IMG/VR virus record: IMGVR_UViG_3300044639_001935 | Span: 1 to 21,554 of that record | Source: a virus | DNA: 21,554 bases | Strand: one strand, 5' to 3' | Part shown: one piece after another, positions 12,285 through 19,314 of the stretch | How the letters are laid out: the number at the start of each line of letters is the position of its first letter | How positions within the stretch are numbered: position 1 is the first letter of the stretch | Notes under the pieces: generated by a model | Seen by the model: the letters and a program-made list of their open reading frames with translations, nothing else | Told to the model about the DNA's origin: nothing | Database searches by the model: none | Program-made: the position numbers and the translations under genes

Positions 12285-12695
12285 ATGAACAACAAAACGT
12301 TGATGGAAATAATTGCTGGAGCTAAAAAGTTGCAATCGTTGGCTGAGTCACTACTGGAGACGCAGGAAAATGCGAAACCAGTGACCGACGAGTCAGCTTG
12401 CACCAGTTGCGGCAAACTGTTGCTACCAGGCACCCGCGCGGTGCGAGGTTGCCATTACAGTTGCTACCGAACGCTTCGGCGTATGGAATTGGACGGACTG
12501 GTGACCGACGCAGACTTGGTGGCTAGCGGCAAGTGGTTGCCAGCGGAGGCTGGAGGTCGCAAGAAGTCTGCGGATCGCGCCGCAAGGGCAGACGCGATCA
12601 AGGAGGCAGCTCGCCATCAGGCAGAAACAAAAGAGGCGTTGCCGCAATCAACAGCAACGCGGGGACTGAAGAAGAAGCAATCGGGGGAAGGTTGA
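12285..12695 (+). CDS. Zinc-finger-like protein (136 aa), candidate lysogeny regulator
   Basis: The product begins MNNKTLMEIIAGAKKLQSLA. Helices of about 30 residues lead to a Cys/His module SACTSCGKLLLPGTRAVRGC, HYSCYRTLRRM (CxxC and CHxxC) and GLVTDADLVASGKWLPAEAG. A long basic helical tail (KKSADRAARADAIKEAARHQ) is likely to touch nucleic acid. No family is recognised. It is the first rightward gene after the divergent control region and before the integrase, the place where a repressor or Cro-like factor normally sits; this is inference. There is no clear ribosome-binding site before the ATG at 12285, which may mean a leaderless or weakly translated message. Confidence 0.62.
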   Translation: MNNKTLMEIIAGAKKLQSLAESLLETQENAKPVTDESACTSCGKLLLPGTRAVRGCHYSCYRTLRRMELDGLVTDADLVASGKWLPAEAGGRKKSADRAARADAIKEAARHQAETKEALPQSTATRGLKKKQSGEG

Positions 12696-12804
12696 GCAAG
12701 TGCCAGGTGCCATCCCTATAGCACCATACGCAGTAGAGCGTGTCCATTTTTACTGTCCTTTCGTTTTTGTCTAATTTCTCATCCCCCCTGACACCTTTGG
12801 TCCT

Positions 12805-13950
12805 ATGGCTAGCGTTTCACGAGATCCAAACGGACGAATTAGGATTCAGTTTTTTGGGCTCGATGGCAAGAGGCGAACGCTTCGACTCGGAAAATGCTCG
12901 GTAAAAGACGCTCACGTCGTTCGGAGTCGCATTGAACAGTTGGTATCGGCCCAGATTTTGGGAGTCACGGCCGATGCCGACACATTGCGATGGGTAGCGA
13001 ATCTCGGCAAAACAGTGCGAGACCGCATGGCACGTTGCGGACTCATCACAGGGGCGCCTGTGACCAAACGTGTCAAACGAATTACACTCCAAGAGTACCT
13101 AGACGACTACATCAACAAACGCAAGCAAGCGGTTAAGCCGGCCACCGTGCTGGTGTGGGAGATTGCGAGAAACGGGATCCTCAGAACGATTCCCGCAAAG
13201 ACTCCGTTGCATGAGGTACATGCTGGTCACGCACAGGATTGGCTTGATGCGATGCGAGCAGATGGACTTCAGCCAACCACTCAGTACAAGCGACTTCAAT
13301 TTGCCAAGCAGTTCTTTTCGCATGCCGTTGCGTCGAAGGTGTTGCCCACCAACCCATGGCAATCAATCAGGCTTGCCAGACCAAAAGTGGCGAGCAACGT
13401 CGAGGTACCGCTTGAAACGATTCGGAACCTAATGAAACATCTTGACCCACAGTGGCAAGCGATCGTGGGCCTTGCTCGGTACGGTGGTTTGCGATGTCCC
13501 TCGGAGGTGTTGTCGATCCGATGGGAGCAGATCGATTGGTTGGCTAACAAGATGATCATACCAAGTCCCAAGACCGAGCATCTCGCAGGGAAAGACTTTC
13601 GCGACTGTCCTTTGTTTGCCGACCTACGCATCATCCTTGAGCCGCAAAAAAAGTCAGCTGGATATGTGATTGAGAAAGACGAGATGCGAGCGTTAGCAGA
13701 TCGGCCGACCGGCTGGGCAAACGCCAACTTGCGGAAAGAGTTGTTAACGCGGCTTGATCGCGCCAACATCAAGCCATGGCCGAGGTTGTTTCACTCCATG
13801 CGAGCCAGTCGGCAGACGGAGTTGGAGCGAGAGTTCGGCCTTGCTGCTGCGTGTGCGTGGCTTGGCAACACTGCATCGATCGCGAAGGAACACTATCTTT
13901 TGGTGACCTCCGACGCATGGCAAAAAGCGGCGCAAAATCCGACGCACTAA
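12805..13950 (+). CDS. int: Phage tyrosine recombinase (integrase)
   Basis: The 381-residue integrase has an N-terminal arm-binding/basic region (1-50), a core-binding domain near 92-190 (LQEYLDDYINKRKQAVKPAT) and a catalytic domain with RYGGLRCPSEVLS (R230), SPKTEH (K256), FHSMR (H330, R333) and EHYLL (nucleophile Y364). The second His of the pentad is replaced by Asn in WLGNT (N355), a change tolerated in this group and, as I recall, usual for planctomycetal integrases. It should recombine attP with a tRNA or tmRNA attB. The attP lies just downstream. There is no strong ribosome-binding site before the ATG. It is not an integron integrase by context. Confidence 0.93.
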   Translation: MASVSRDPNGRIRIQFFGLDGKRRTLRLGKCSVKDAHVVRSRIEQLVSAQILGVTADADTLRWVANLGKTVRDRMARCGLITGAPVTKRVKRITLQEYLDDYINKRKQAVKPATVLVWEIARNGILRTIPAKTPLHEVHAGHAQDWLDAMRADGLQPTTQYKRLQFAKQFFSHAVASKVLPTNPWQSIRLARPKVASNVEVPLETIRNLMKHLDPQWQAIVGLARYGGLRCPSEVLSIRWEQIDWLANKMIIPSPKTEHLAGKDFRDCPLFADLRIILEPQKKSAGYVIEKDEMRALADRPTGWANANLRKELLTRLDRANIKPWPRLFHSMRASRQTELEREFGLAAACAWLGNTASIAKEHYLLVTSDAWQKAAQNPTH

Positions 13951-13985
13951 ACTCCGAAAAAGGCCTTCACGACTTATCTGGAAAT

Positions 13986-14019
13986 AAAAAAACCCTGCGA
14001 AAACCAATGTTTCGCAGGG
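13986..14019 (-). terminator. Rho-independent terminator belonging to the attP tRNA end
   Basis: On the minus strand CCCTGCGAAA (14019-14010) pairs with TTTCGCAGGG (14002-13993) over 10 bp with a seven-base loop, followed by T7 (13992-13986). It starts seven bases after the tRNA-like 3' end at 14027. No minus-strand gene precedes it in this window, so it makes sense as the terminator of the tRNA restored on integration. Confidence 0.82.
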
Positions 14020-14026
14020 CTCGGGA

Positions 14027-14046
14027 TGGAGAATAGGGGACTTGAA
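14027..14046 (-). other. attP core: 3' end of a tRNA or tmRNA gene
   Basis: Read on the minus strand this is TTCAAGTCCCCTATTCTCCA: a T-loop (TTCAAGT), the 3' half of the T stem (CCCCT), an acceptor 3' strand (ATTCTCC) and discriminator A. It has no 5' half here, so it is not a gene. It lies 77 bases after the integrase stop, where tRNA-targeting phages carry the identity block that rebuilds the host tRNA. The exact crossover limits are not visible from one sequence. Confidence 0.75.
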
Positions 14047-14088
14047 AAGCATATTTTTCCCTGCGATTTTTGATCGTTTTTCCAAACC

Positions 14089-14171
14089 GACGCATTTTTC
14101 GACGCACTCGGGCAATCGAAATTTCTAACTTCACGCACTCCGTTCATAACTGTTCATGAACGTTCATAAAC
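14089..14171. repeat. Arm-type repeat sites beside attP
   Basis: Two short families are seen. GACGCA(C/T)T occurs at 14089 and 14101, as CACGCACT at 14132, and once on the other side of the core at 13941 across the integrase stop codon. GTTCATAA-type units occur at 14142, 14152 and 14162, exactly 10 bp apart, so on one face of the helix. Short repeats on both sides of a tRNA-type core are how integrase arm sites and Xis or host bending sites are arranged. Confidence 0.62.
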
Positions 14172-14213
14172 GACTGCAAAATAAAATGCGTTAATGCCGT
14201 GCATTAGCAAAAG

Positions 14214-14243
14214 TTGACTAACACTATTAGAGTGTGTTATGAT
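14214..14243 (+). promoter_or_regulatory. Sigma-70-type promoter for rightward late region
   Basis: TTGACT (14214-14219) and TATGAT (14238-14243) are separated by 18 bases, each one mismatch from consensus. The spacer holds an inverted pair ACACT (14221-14225) and AGTGT (14231-14235), a possible repressor site. It is the best promoter in the window and points to the holin-like gene 60 bases downstream. Confidence 0.72.
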
Positions 14244-14245
14244 GC

Positions 14246-14290
14246 GCGTTGCGTAGGGAACGCTTTCTTCGGCAGGGACGCCGTTTTTTT
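14246..14290 (+). terminator. Weak leader hairpins with U-run (possible attenuator)
   Basis: In the leader after the promoter, GCGTT pairs with AACGC (about 14246-14263). CGGC (14270-14273) pairs with GCCG (14280-14283), followed at once by T7 (14284-14290). The 4-bp stem is weak, but the T run is perfect. It could act as a default terminator needing antitermination, or protect the mRNA 5' end. Confidence 0.4.
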
Positions 14291-14303
14291 CACGGAGGTA
14301 CGC

Positions 14304-14489
14304 ATGCCAGACATTATCAACGACCTTCTCAAGTCTCGCCGCTTCTGGGTTGCAGTGGCATCGATCGCTGCGGTCGCGTTCAAGGACAAGCTGCCGTTCA
14401 CGGAAGAGCAGATTACCGACATGGCCATCTTGATTGGCTCATGGATCATGGGCGAGTCGCTTCGCTCGTCGAGTGCCAAAGATGCTTGA
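14304..14489 (+). CDS. Holin-like small membrane protein (61 aa)
   Basis: This 61-residue protein reads MPDIINDLLKSRRFWVAVAS, then a hydrophobic span IAAVAF, a short KDKLPFTEEQITDMA loop and a second, weaker span ILIGSWIMGESL. The KSRRFW...LPxxEEQI...IxGxSL layout is shared by many small phage membrane proteins annotated as holins. Holins pierce the inner membrane to release the lysis enzyme. GGAGG is six bases before the ATG and it is the first gene after the late promoter. Proof of holin activity is lacking; a membrane anchor is the alternative. Confidence 0.66.
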   Translation: MPDIINDLLKSRRFWVAVASIAAVAFKDKLPFTEEQITDMAILIGSWIMGESLRSSSAKDA

Positions 14490-14793
14490 GGAACCAAGCG
14501 AGGCCAATATCTACGCCGATCGATTCGGTGGCGTCAGGCTGCCTGGCCGGCGGCTTGCGTATGTCGCAGCTCGTCGAGCGTGGATCATCGCCAAGCAACA
14601 ACCAGAAGACGCTCAGATCGAGTTTCGATCCGACTTTCGGATCCGCGGCTTCGACCCAGCGATGATTGAACTATTGCTCAGGCTCGCAATTCTGCTTTTT
14701 GAATTTTGGCTGAAGAACAAGATCGACGAGCCATCTTCGGTGCCGACCGGCATGGAGCCTATCAATTGGGAGGACGACAACGATGCCGACTAA
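14482..14793 (+). CDS. Hypothetical protein with C-terminal membrane helix (103 aa)
   Basis: The protein begins MLEEPSEANIYADRFGGVRL and has an Arg-rich, soluble first half. A hydrophobic helix near residues 62-80 (MIELLLRLAILLFEFWLKNK) and a short acidic tail follow. I do not recognise a family. The start at 14482 overlaps the upstream stop by eight bases, without a good ribosome-binding site, so coupled translation is likely. Location among membrane proteins ahead of the protease suggests a lysis accessory or antiholin role, which is only context-based. Confidence 0.6.
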   Translation: MLEEPSEANIYADRFGGVRLPGRRLAYVAARRAWIIAKQQPEDAQIEFRSDFRIRGFDPAMIELLLRLAILLFEFWLKNKIDEPSSVPTGMEPINWEDDNDAD

Positions 14794-15163
14794 GGAACCC
14801 GCGTCTTGGATACCGTGGATCATTATCGGAATTATGGGTGCGATGCTTTGGCAACACCAGCAACCTGCACCTGTCCCACAGCCTGTGGCACAATCAATTG
14901 AGCGTGTTGTGCAGAGGACTCACGCCGAAACGGCAAAGAACTACGCTGGCGTATTTCGCAGTGCGGCAGACAAAGTAGCCAGCGGCGAGATCAAGGACGA
15001 GGAACAACTCTACAACACTCTCAAAAAGGATTTGGACGATGCACGCATCAATGCGTCAACTGATTTGGACAAACTTTTGGATTCTAACATTCCTACTGTT
15101 ATCGACGACGGCACTCGAGGTGCCGTGTCTAGCTTTCTGCGGCGAGTCGGAGGTGCATGGTGA
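14783..15163 (+). CDS. Hypothetical membrane-anchored helical protein (126 aa)
   Basis: The N-terminus MPTKEPASWIPWIIIGIMGA is a signal-anchor with one span. It is followed by a Gln/Pro linker (QHQQPAPVPQPVAQ) and a long charged helical domain (SGEIKDEEQLYNTLKKDLDD). An uncleaved anchor with an extended outer helical part resembles spanin-type or envelope-spanning proteins, but the spanin roles may belong to the later 80-residue gene. GGAGG is ten bases upstream of the ATG; the gene overlaps both neighbours by 7-11 bases. Function is not established. Confidence 0.62.
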   Translation: MPTKEPASWIPWIIIGIMGAMLWQHQQPAPVPQPVAQSIERVVQRTHAETAKNYAGVFRSAADKVASGEIKDEEQLYNTLKKDLDDARINASTDLDKLLDSNIPTVIDDGTRGAVSSFLRRVGGAW

Positions 15164-16017
15164 GCAGCCAGCAGGATCTGACATTCACAGAAGCACCGGA
15201 GGACTTCACCGGCTACAGGATCGACCTGGAGAATCGAGTTGCCCTACAGGCAGATGCAACACCGTTCCTAGTGTCGTCGAGCGATTACCTAGCACCGGAG
15301 CAGATCGACCCGAGAGGCAAGGTGAGGCACGACAAGCAGTTCAACATGGGCAGTTGCCAGGGGTTCAGTCTTGCGAACTGCTGCGAGTACCTTCTGCTAC
15401 TTGCGATGAGGCTCAAGGAGTACAGCGGCGAGCATCAGTTCAGCAGCTTGTACGCTTACCTCGAATCGCAAAGGTTCGATGGGCTATTAGGTCGAGATGT
15501 CGGTAGCACAATCGGCGGCGGGCTTAAAGTCGCACGCGACGTTGGTATGTTGCCCGAGAAGGCGTTGCCGTACAGAACACCTTATCCATCGAACGCACGG
15601 TCGATGATTACCGATGCGATGCGGAGTCAGGCATCGACGTTTAAGATTCGGTCGTTCTCTTGGCTAAAGTCCTATCAGCAAATCTTCGATTACCTCGCTT
15701 CTGGCGCGGGTGCAGTCCACACAGGAAGCGTCTGGAACAACTCGTTCTACGCATCGAACGGTGTGCTTGAAAACGTCAGTCTCAGCAACGGTGGAGGTCA
15801 TGCGACGGCATGGCTCGGCTACTCGACACGCAAGGATCGGTCGGGTCGCAATTACATTTGGCGTTTGAACTCGCACAACGACTCTTGGACTGAGCTATCA
15901 CCAACGGTCATCGATCGGCTTTGCGGTCATCCGTATACCGCGATCGTTGGAATTTCCGATATGTCAACGCCTGGGCCTCGAAACGTGGACTGGATCAAGG
16001 AGAGCGTGTTCGCATGA
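15157..16017 (+). CDS. Papain-like (C1-fold) cysteine protease, candidate lysis enzyme
   Basis: The 286-residue product has the complete papain-type active-site set. Oxyanion Gln61 lies six residues before nucleophile Cys67 in QFNMGSCQGFSLANC, the same spacing as Q19 and C25 of papain. His215 sits in NGGGHATAWLGY and the Asn is in IWRLNSHNDSW (N238, or N241). The first ~55 residues may be a linker or propeptide; no signal peptide is seen. In the late operon between membrane proteins and a spanin-like gene, it occupies the endolysin position. A protease could help dissolve a protein-rich cell wall, or mature virion proteins instead. The start overlaps the upstream gene by seven bases. Confidence 0.85.
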   Translation: MVSSQQDLTFTEAPEDFTGYRIDLENRVALQADATPFLVSSSDYLAPEQIDPRGKVRHDKQFNMGSCQGFSLANCCEYLLLLAMRLKEYSGEHQFSSLYAYLESQRFDGLLGRDVGSTIGGGLKVARDVGMLPEKALPYRTPYPSNARSMITDAMRSQASTFKIRSFSWLKSYQQIFDYLASGAGAVHTGSVWNNSFYASNGVLENVSLSNGGGHATAWLGYSTRKDRSGRNYIWRLNSHNDSWTELSPTVIDRLCGHPYTAIVGISDMSTPGPRNVDWIKESVFA

Positions 16018-16256
16018 CTCAGGAAAGCTTGCTAGTCATTTTAGGTGGTGCGGTCATGTCTTCGCTTGTCGGTGCGACGGTTTATCTGTTCCATCGCTTC
16101 GAGCGTGCGAAAGAGGAATTGATCGAAAAGTTTGAGGCTGATTTGTCGGTTGTCAACTTGCGGCTGAAGGATTGCGAAGACGACCGCAACGCATTGCGGA
16201 ATCAAATCCTGGCGATTCATAAAGAGATGGCTGAACTGAAGCAGAGGTTTGCGTAA
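16014..16256 (+). CDS. Spanin/Rz-like membrane coiled-coil protein (80 aa)
   Basis: The 80-residue protein has an N-terminal transmembrane helix (SLLVILGGAVMSSLVGATVY, LF) and then a continuous coiled coil (FERAKEELIEKFEADLSVVN, LRLKDCEDDRNALRNQILAI, HKEMAELKQRF). This is the architecture of inner-membrane spanins, which link the two membranes in the last step of lysis, but also of other phage membrane proteins such as superinfection factors. No lipoprotein partner gene is seen nested or nearby. The ATG overlaps the protease stop as ATGA. Confidence 0.66.
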   Translation: MTQESLLVILGGAVMSSLVGATVYLFHRFERAKEELIEKFEADLSVVNLRLKDCEDDRNALRNQILAIHKEMAELKQRFA

Positions 16257-18433
16257 TGTCCGCAACCAGTCTTGACCTCAGCCAAATCAAAACCGATGCA
16301 CTCTCGGCAGCATCGACGTTTCGCACGTTGATCGGGCTAGGTACTGGCAATACGCCGACGTTTCTTGGTGCAAGTCTCACCGGCGGTACGGTCACGGCAT
16401 TGGCTCCGCTAATCGATGCAACGCAAACGTGGAACAGTGCGGGCACGGTGTTTACGGGGATGCGGCTCAACGTCACCGACACCGCTTCGTCGTCCAGTTC
16501 GCTTCTGATGGACTTGCAGGTGGGAGGGGTGAGTCAATTTAACGTAATGAAAGATGGGAAGGGGTATCTAGGTAATTGCTTTTATCATGGTGGATCTCTT
16601 ATTGAGGGATATAACATTGCTTCTGCGGCAAGAACAAGAAATACATCTGGTCGGTCTGCCATATTTGGTCCGGAGTCCGCTGTTGGGTTAGCACTGGCAT
16701 CAAATTTTGGAGTTAGTTGGTCTAGCAGTACAGCAGGGTCGGGCGATTGTTTTTTGAACAGAGATCTTTTCATTACCCGCGATGCCGCTGGAACCCTCGC
16801 CCAGAGAAATGCCACCAACGCCCAGACCTTCCGCATCTATGAATCTTTTACCGACGCAAGCAACTACACCCGTGGTTCCATAGCCGCAACATCCAGCGGA
16901 TTTGATCTTACCCCGGAGGCAGCGGGCACGGGGTCTAAGCGACCTGTGCGAATACTCGGTCACTCGCTTGCCTCTGCGGAAGCGGTATCTGCGTTAGAGA
17001 TCAATCAAACCTGGAACACCACGGGCACACCAACGCTCATCAAGGCGAATGTCACCGACACGGCGAGTAATGCGTCAAGTCTGCTGATGGACTTGCAAAG
17101 AAATAATTTTTCAAAATTTACAGTACAAAAAGACGGTGAAGTTCGCATTTGGAACAATAATGATGTTGGCAGATACACTTCATTATCTCATTCAAATAGC
17201 ACATTTAGTATACGAGCTAACTCAGGAAGTGTTGGTGGTGGTATAATATTTTATTCTACTAGCGCTGGAAGTCAGCCACTTACTTTGATTTCTACTGGGC
17301 GTGGAATTGCTATTGAAAGTGATAATGATGTGTTTTTAGTCAGGGATGCAGCCAACACCCTCGCCCAGAGAAATTCCACCGCTGCCCAGACCTTCCGCAT
17401 CTACAACACCTTCACGGATTCGAGCAACTACGAGCGACTATCCCTTTCTTTTGCAACGTATAGCCTTTCCAGATTTGCAATTCTCAGAGCCGAATCCGCA
17501 GGAACGGGATCAGCGGACATTGGAGTAGTGCTGGGTCCAAAAGGCACTGGAGCTATTGTCGGCCAAATGCCAGATGGCACAGTGTCTGGAGGAAATGCTA
17601 GGGGGTTTCATGCTGTAGATTTGCAAACTTTAAGAAATGCAAACACACAGGTGGCGAGTGGAAGTTATAGTGTAATCGGTGGCGGAGTGGTCAACACCAG
17701 CAGCGGCGACTACAGCACCGTTGGTGGCGGAGTGCTCAACACCAGCAGCGGCAATACCAGCACCGTTGGTGGCGGAGCGAACAACACCAGCAGCGGCGAC
17801 TACAGCACCGTTGGTGGCGGAGCGAACAACACCAGCAGCGGCAATACCAGCACCGTTGGTGGCGGATTTGGCAACACCAGCAGCGGCAACTACAGCACCG
17901 TTGGCGGCGGATATGGCAACACCAGCAGCGGCACGGTCAGCACCGTTGGCGGCGGATTTGGTGCAAAAGCCACTCGCCACGGCGAAACTAGCCACGCTTC
18001 GGGAATTTTTTCCGCCGCTGGAGATGCGCAGCATACCGTTTTAATAGCTCGACGCGACACCACCGACGCCACGGCAAATGTTGTGCTGACACTCGATGGT
18101 GGTACACCCAGTTCCACCAATCGCTTAACATTGCCCGCCGAAACCACTTGGTCGCTTGGTATAAAACTTGCCGCCTACAACGACACCGACAATACCGGAG
18201 CATGGTGGACGATTCGCGGCGGCGTGCGCAGAAACGCAGCAAACGGCACAGCGATGATAGGCAGCTTGATTGTGGAACGCGACAGCGAAGGAACCATGAG
18301 CGGCACATCCGCCAGTATCGTTGCCGACGACACCAACGAAGCACTAGAAATCAGAGTTACTGGATTGGTCAGTAAAAATATACGATGGGTAGCAGTCGTA
18401 GATATATCACAAGTCAGCTACGGAATACCCTAA
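16256..18433 (+). CDS. Modular tail fibre/spike protein with YadA-head-type repeats
   Basis: This 725-residue receptor-binding protein candidate starts MSATSLDLSQIKTDALSAAS. Two copies of a module follow: a QTWN...LLMDLQ block, a variable segment, then a RDAAGTLAQRN...AQTFRIY...SNY block. Near residues 469-568 come TSSGDYSTVGGG-like 15-residue repeats like the left-handed roll of YadA-type adhesin heads. The last ~150 residues (HASGIFSAAGDAQHTVLIAR, LDGGTPSSTNRLTLP) recall conserved C-terminal domains of phage fibres. The fibre probably forms trimers (family knowledge). The variable parts are AT-rich while the shared blocks are GC-rich, so exchange by recombination is likely. The start overlaps the previous stop as TAATG, with GAGG upstream. 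Confidence 0.82.
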   Translation: MSATSLDLSQIKTDALSAASTFRTLIGLGTGNTPTFLGASLTGGTVTALAPLIDATQTWNSAGTVFTGMRLNVTDTASSSSSLLMDLQVGGVSQFNVMKDGKGYLGNCFYHGGSLIEGYNIASAARTRNTSGRSAIFGPESAVGLALASNFGVSWSSSTAGSGDCFLNRDLFITRDAAGTLAQRNATNAQTFRIYESFTDASNYTRGSIAATSSGFDLTPEAAGTGSKRPVRILGHSLASAEAVSALEINQTWNTTGTPTLIKANVTDTASNASSLLMDLQRNNFSKFTVQKDGEVRIWNNNDVGRYTSLSHSNSTFSIRANSGSVGGGIIFYSTSAGSQPLTLISTGRGIAIESDNDVFLVRDAANTLAQRNSTAAQTFRIYNTFTDSSNYERLSLSFATYSLSRFAILRAESAGTGSADIGVVLGPKGTGAIVGQMPDGTVSGGNARGFHAVDLQTLRNANTQVASGSYSVIGGGVVNTSSGDYSTVGGGVLNTSSGNTSTVGGGANNTSSGDYSTVGGGANNTSSGNTSTVGGGFGNTSSGNYSTVGGGYGNTSSGTVSTVGGGFGAKATRHGETSHASGIFSAAGDAQHTVLIARRDTTDATANVVLTLDGGTPSSTNRLTLPAETTWSLGIKLAAYNDTDNTGAWWTIRGGVRRNAANGTAMIGSLIVERDSEGTMSGTSASIVADDTNEALEIRVTGLVSKNIRWVAVVDISQVSYGIP
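16413..17432 (+). repeat. Duplicated two-block module inside tail fibre gene
   Basis: Block one (encoding QTWN...VTDTAS...SLLMDLQ) occurs at about 16425-16520 and 17009-17098. Block two (RDAA.TLAQRN.T.AQTFRIY..FTD.SNY) occurs at about 16777-16870 and 17342-17432, with runs such as CCTCGCCCAGAGAAAT identical. Between the blocks the sequences differ completely and are AT-rich. Confidence 0.75.
17693..17962 (+). repeat. Six tandem 45-bp repeats coding YadA-head-like units
   Basis: Six units start at 17693, 17738, 17783, 17828, 17873 and 17918, each 45 bp (15 residues, NTSSGxxSTVGGGxx). A diverged unit precedes them at about 17660. The variable positions are Asp/Asn-Tyr/Thr and the two residues before the next Asn. 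Unit number is likely to change by slippage. Confidence 0.93.
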
Positions 18434-18439
18434 CCAATT

Positions 18440-19240
18440 ATGAAAACATTTCATTTCATTAGTGGATTGCCAAGAAGCGGAAGCACGCTATTGTGCAATA
18501 TTCTAGCACAAAATCCAGATTGGTACGTTAGTCGGGCCACCAGTGGGTTTCACGATGTGTTGTTCAATGTCCGCAATCAATGGGATAATTTGATCGAACA
18601 CCAAGCAGAGGGGATTGACCGCAATCAGTTAAAAAGAGTTCTCGCCGCAATTATGAACTCCTATCACACTACCGAGAAAAATGTGATTATCGATAAAGGG
18701 CGCGGTTGGCTGAGTTTGATAGAAATGGTGGAGTTTATCACTGGGGCAACTCCTAAAATTATCGTACCAGTTAGAAATTTGAATGAAATATTTGCCAGTT
18801 TTGAAAAACTGTGGCGAACTACAACGGGTTCCAGCCAGTGGAATTTTGAACGTGAGAATTATTTCAAATCGCAAACCGTCGAGGGACGTTGCGACATTTG
18901 GGCTGGCGCGGAACAGCCCGTAGGTTTAGCGTATAATAGAGTAAAGGACGCAATATCGCGCGGTTACAAAAACAAGTTATTGTTTGTAGAGTTTGACGAC
19001 TTAACCGCACATCCACAGCAAACACTAAAAAATGTGTATGATTATCTAGAACTACCCTACTACAATCACTGCTTTGATAACGTACAACAATACACTCAGG
19101 AAGACGACGAAGGAGTTCACAGAATACCAAATTTACACCAAATCAAACCTGCTGTAGAACCAGTGCCGCATAATAGCAATAAAATACTGGGGCCGTCGTT
19201 AACGGAAAAATATTCCAATCTTGAGATTTGGAGAGCTTAA
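18440..19240 (+). CDS. Sulfotransferase family protein
   Basis: The 266-residue enzyme moves a sulfate from PAPS to an acceptor. The 5'-phosphosulfate loop GLPRSGSTLL (9-18) and the 3'-phosphate motif IIVPVRNLNEIFASF (R112, S120) are clear, and DDLTAHPQQTLKNVYDYLEL is the usual C-terminal helix. The length matches the small marine-phage and bacterial sulfotransferase group. The gene lies six bases after the tail-fibre gene and is visibly richer in A and T than its neighbours, a sign of acquisition. It may sulfate fibre tyrosines, the host surface or a capsule sugar (inference). There is no clear ribosome-binding site at the ATG, so coupling to the fibre gene is possible. Confidence 0.87.
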   Translation: MKTFHFISGLPRSGSTLLCNILAQNPDWYVSRATSGFHDVLFNVRNQWDNLIEHQAEGIDRNQLKRVLAAIMNSYHTTEKNVIIDKGRGWLSLIEMVEFITGATPKIIVPVRNLNEIFASFEKLWRTTTGSSQWNFERENYFKSQTVEGRCDIWAGAEQPVGLAYNRVKDAISRGYKNKLLFVEFDDLTAHPQQTLKNVYDYLELPYYNHCFDNVQQYTQEDDEGVHRIPNLHQIKPAVEPVPHNSNKILGPSLTEKYSNLEIWRA

Positions 19241-19314
19241 CACATAACTCAACTCAACGCACTCCTCAGTCGTATGCGTAACCTCGGCCTTATCGCAACA
19301 TAGGAACCCAAACC

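Noticed and set aside
12696-12804. Possible small gene or attachment site before the integrase
   Set aside because: Only a weak GGTGC/GCACC hairpin and no frame with a ribosome-binding site. I see nothing else in it.
12805-13950. The tyrosine recombinase as an integron integrase (IntI) serving the attC array
   Set aside because: It lies directly beside a tRNA-type attP with arm repeats, opposite an Xis-like gene, and 6 kb from the array. No attI-like region is seen and I see no IntI-type extra segment near the conserved motifs.
13986-14019. Hairpin as the integrase terminator
   Set aside because: On the plus strand no T-run follows the stem; the T-run is on the minus side, fitting the tRNA end at 14027-14046.
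17630-18034. Antisense frame opposite the 45-bp repeats (Ala/Gly/Val-rich)
   Set aside because: It is the low-complexity shadow of the in-frame YadA-type repeats and has no ribosome-binding site.
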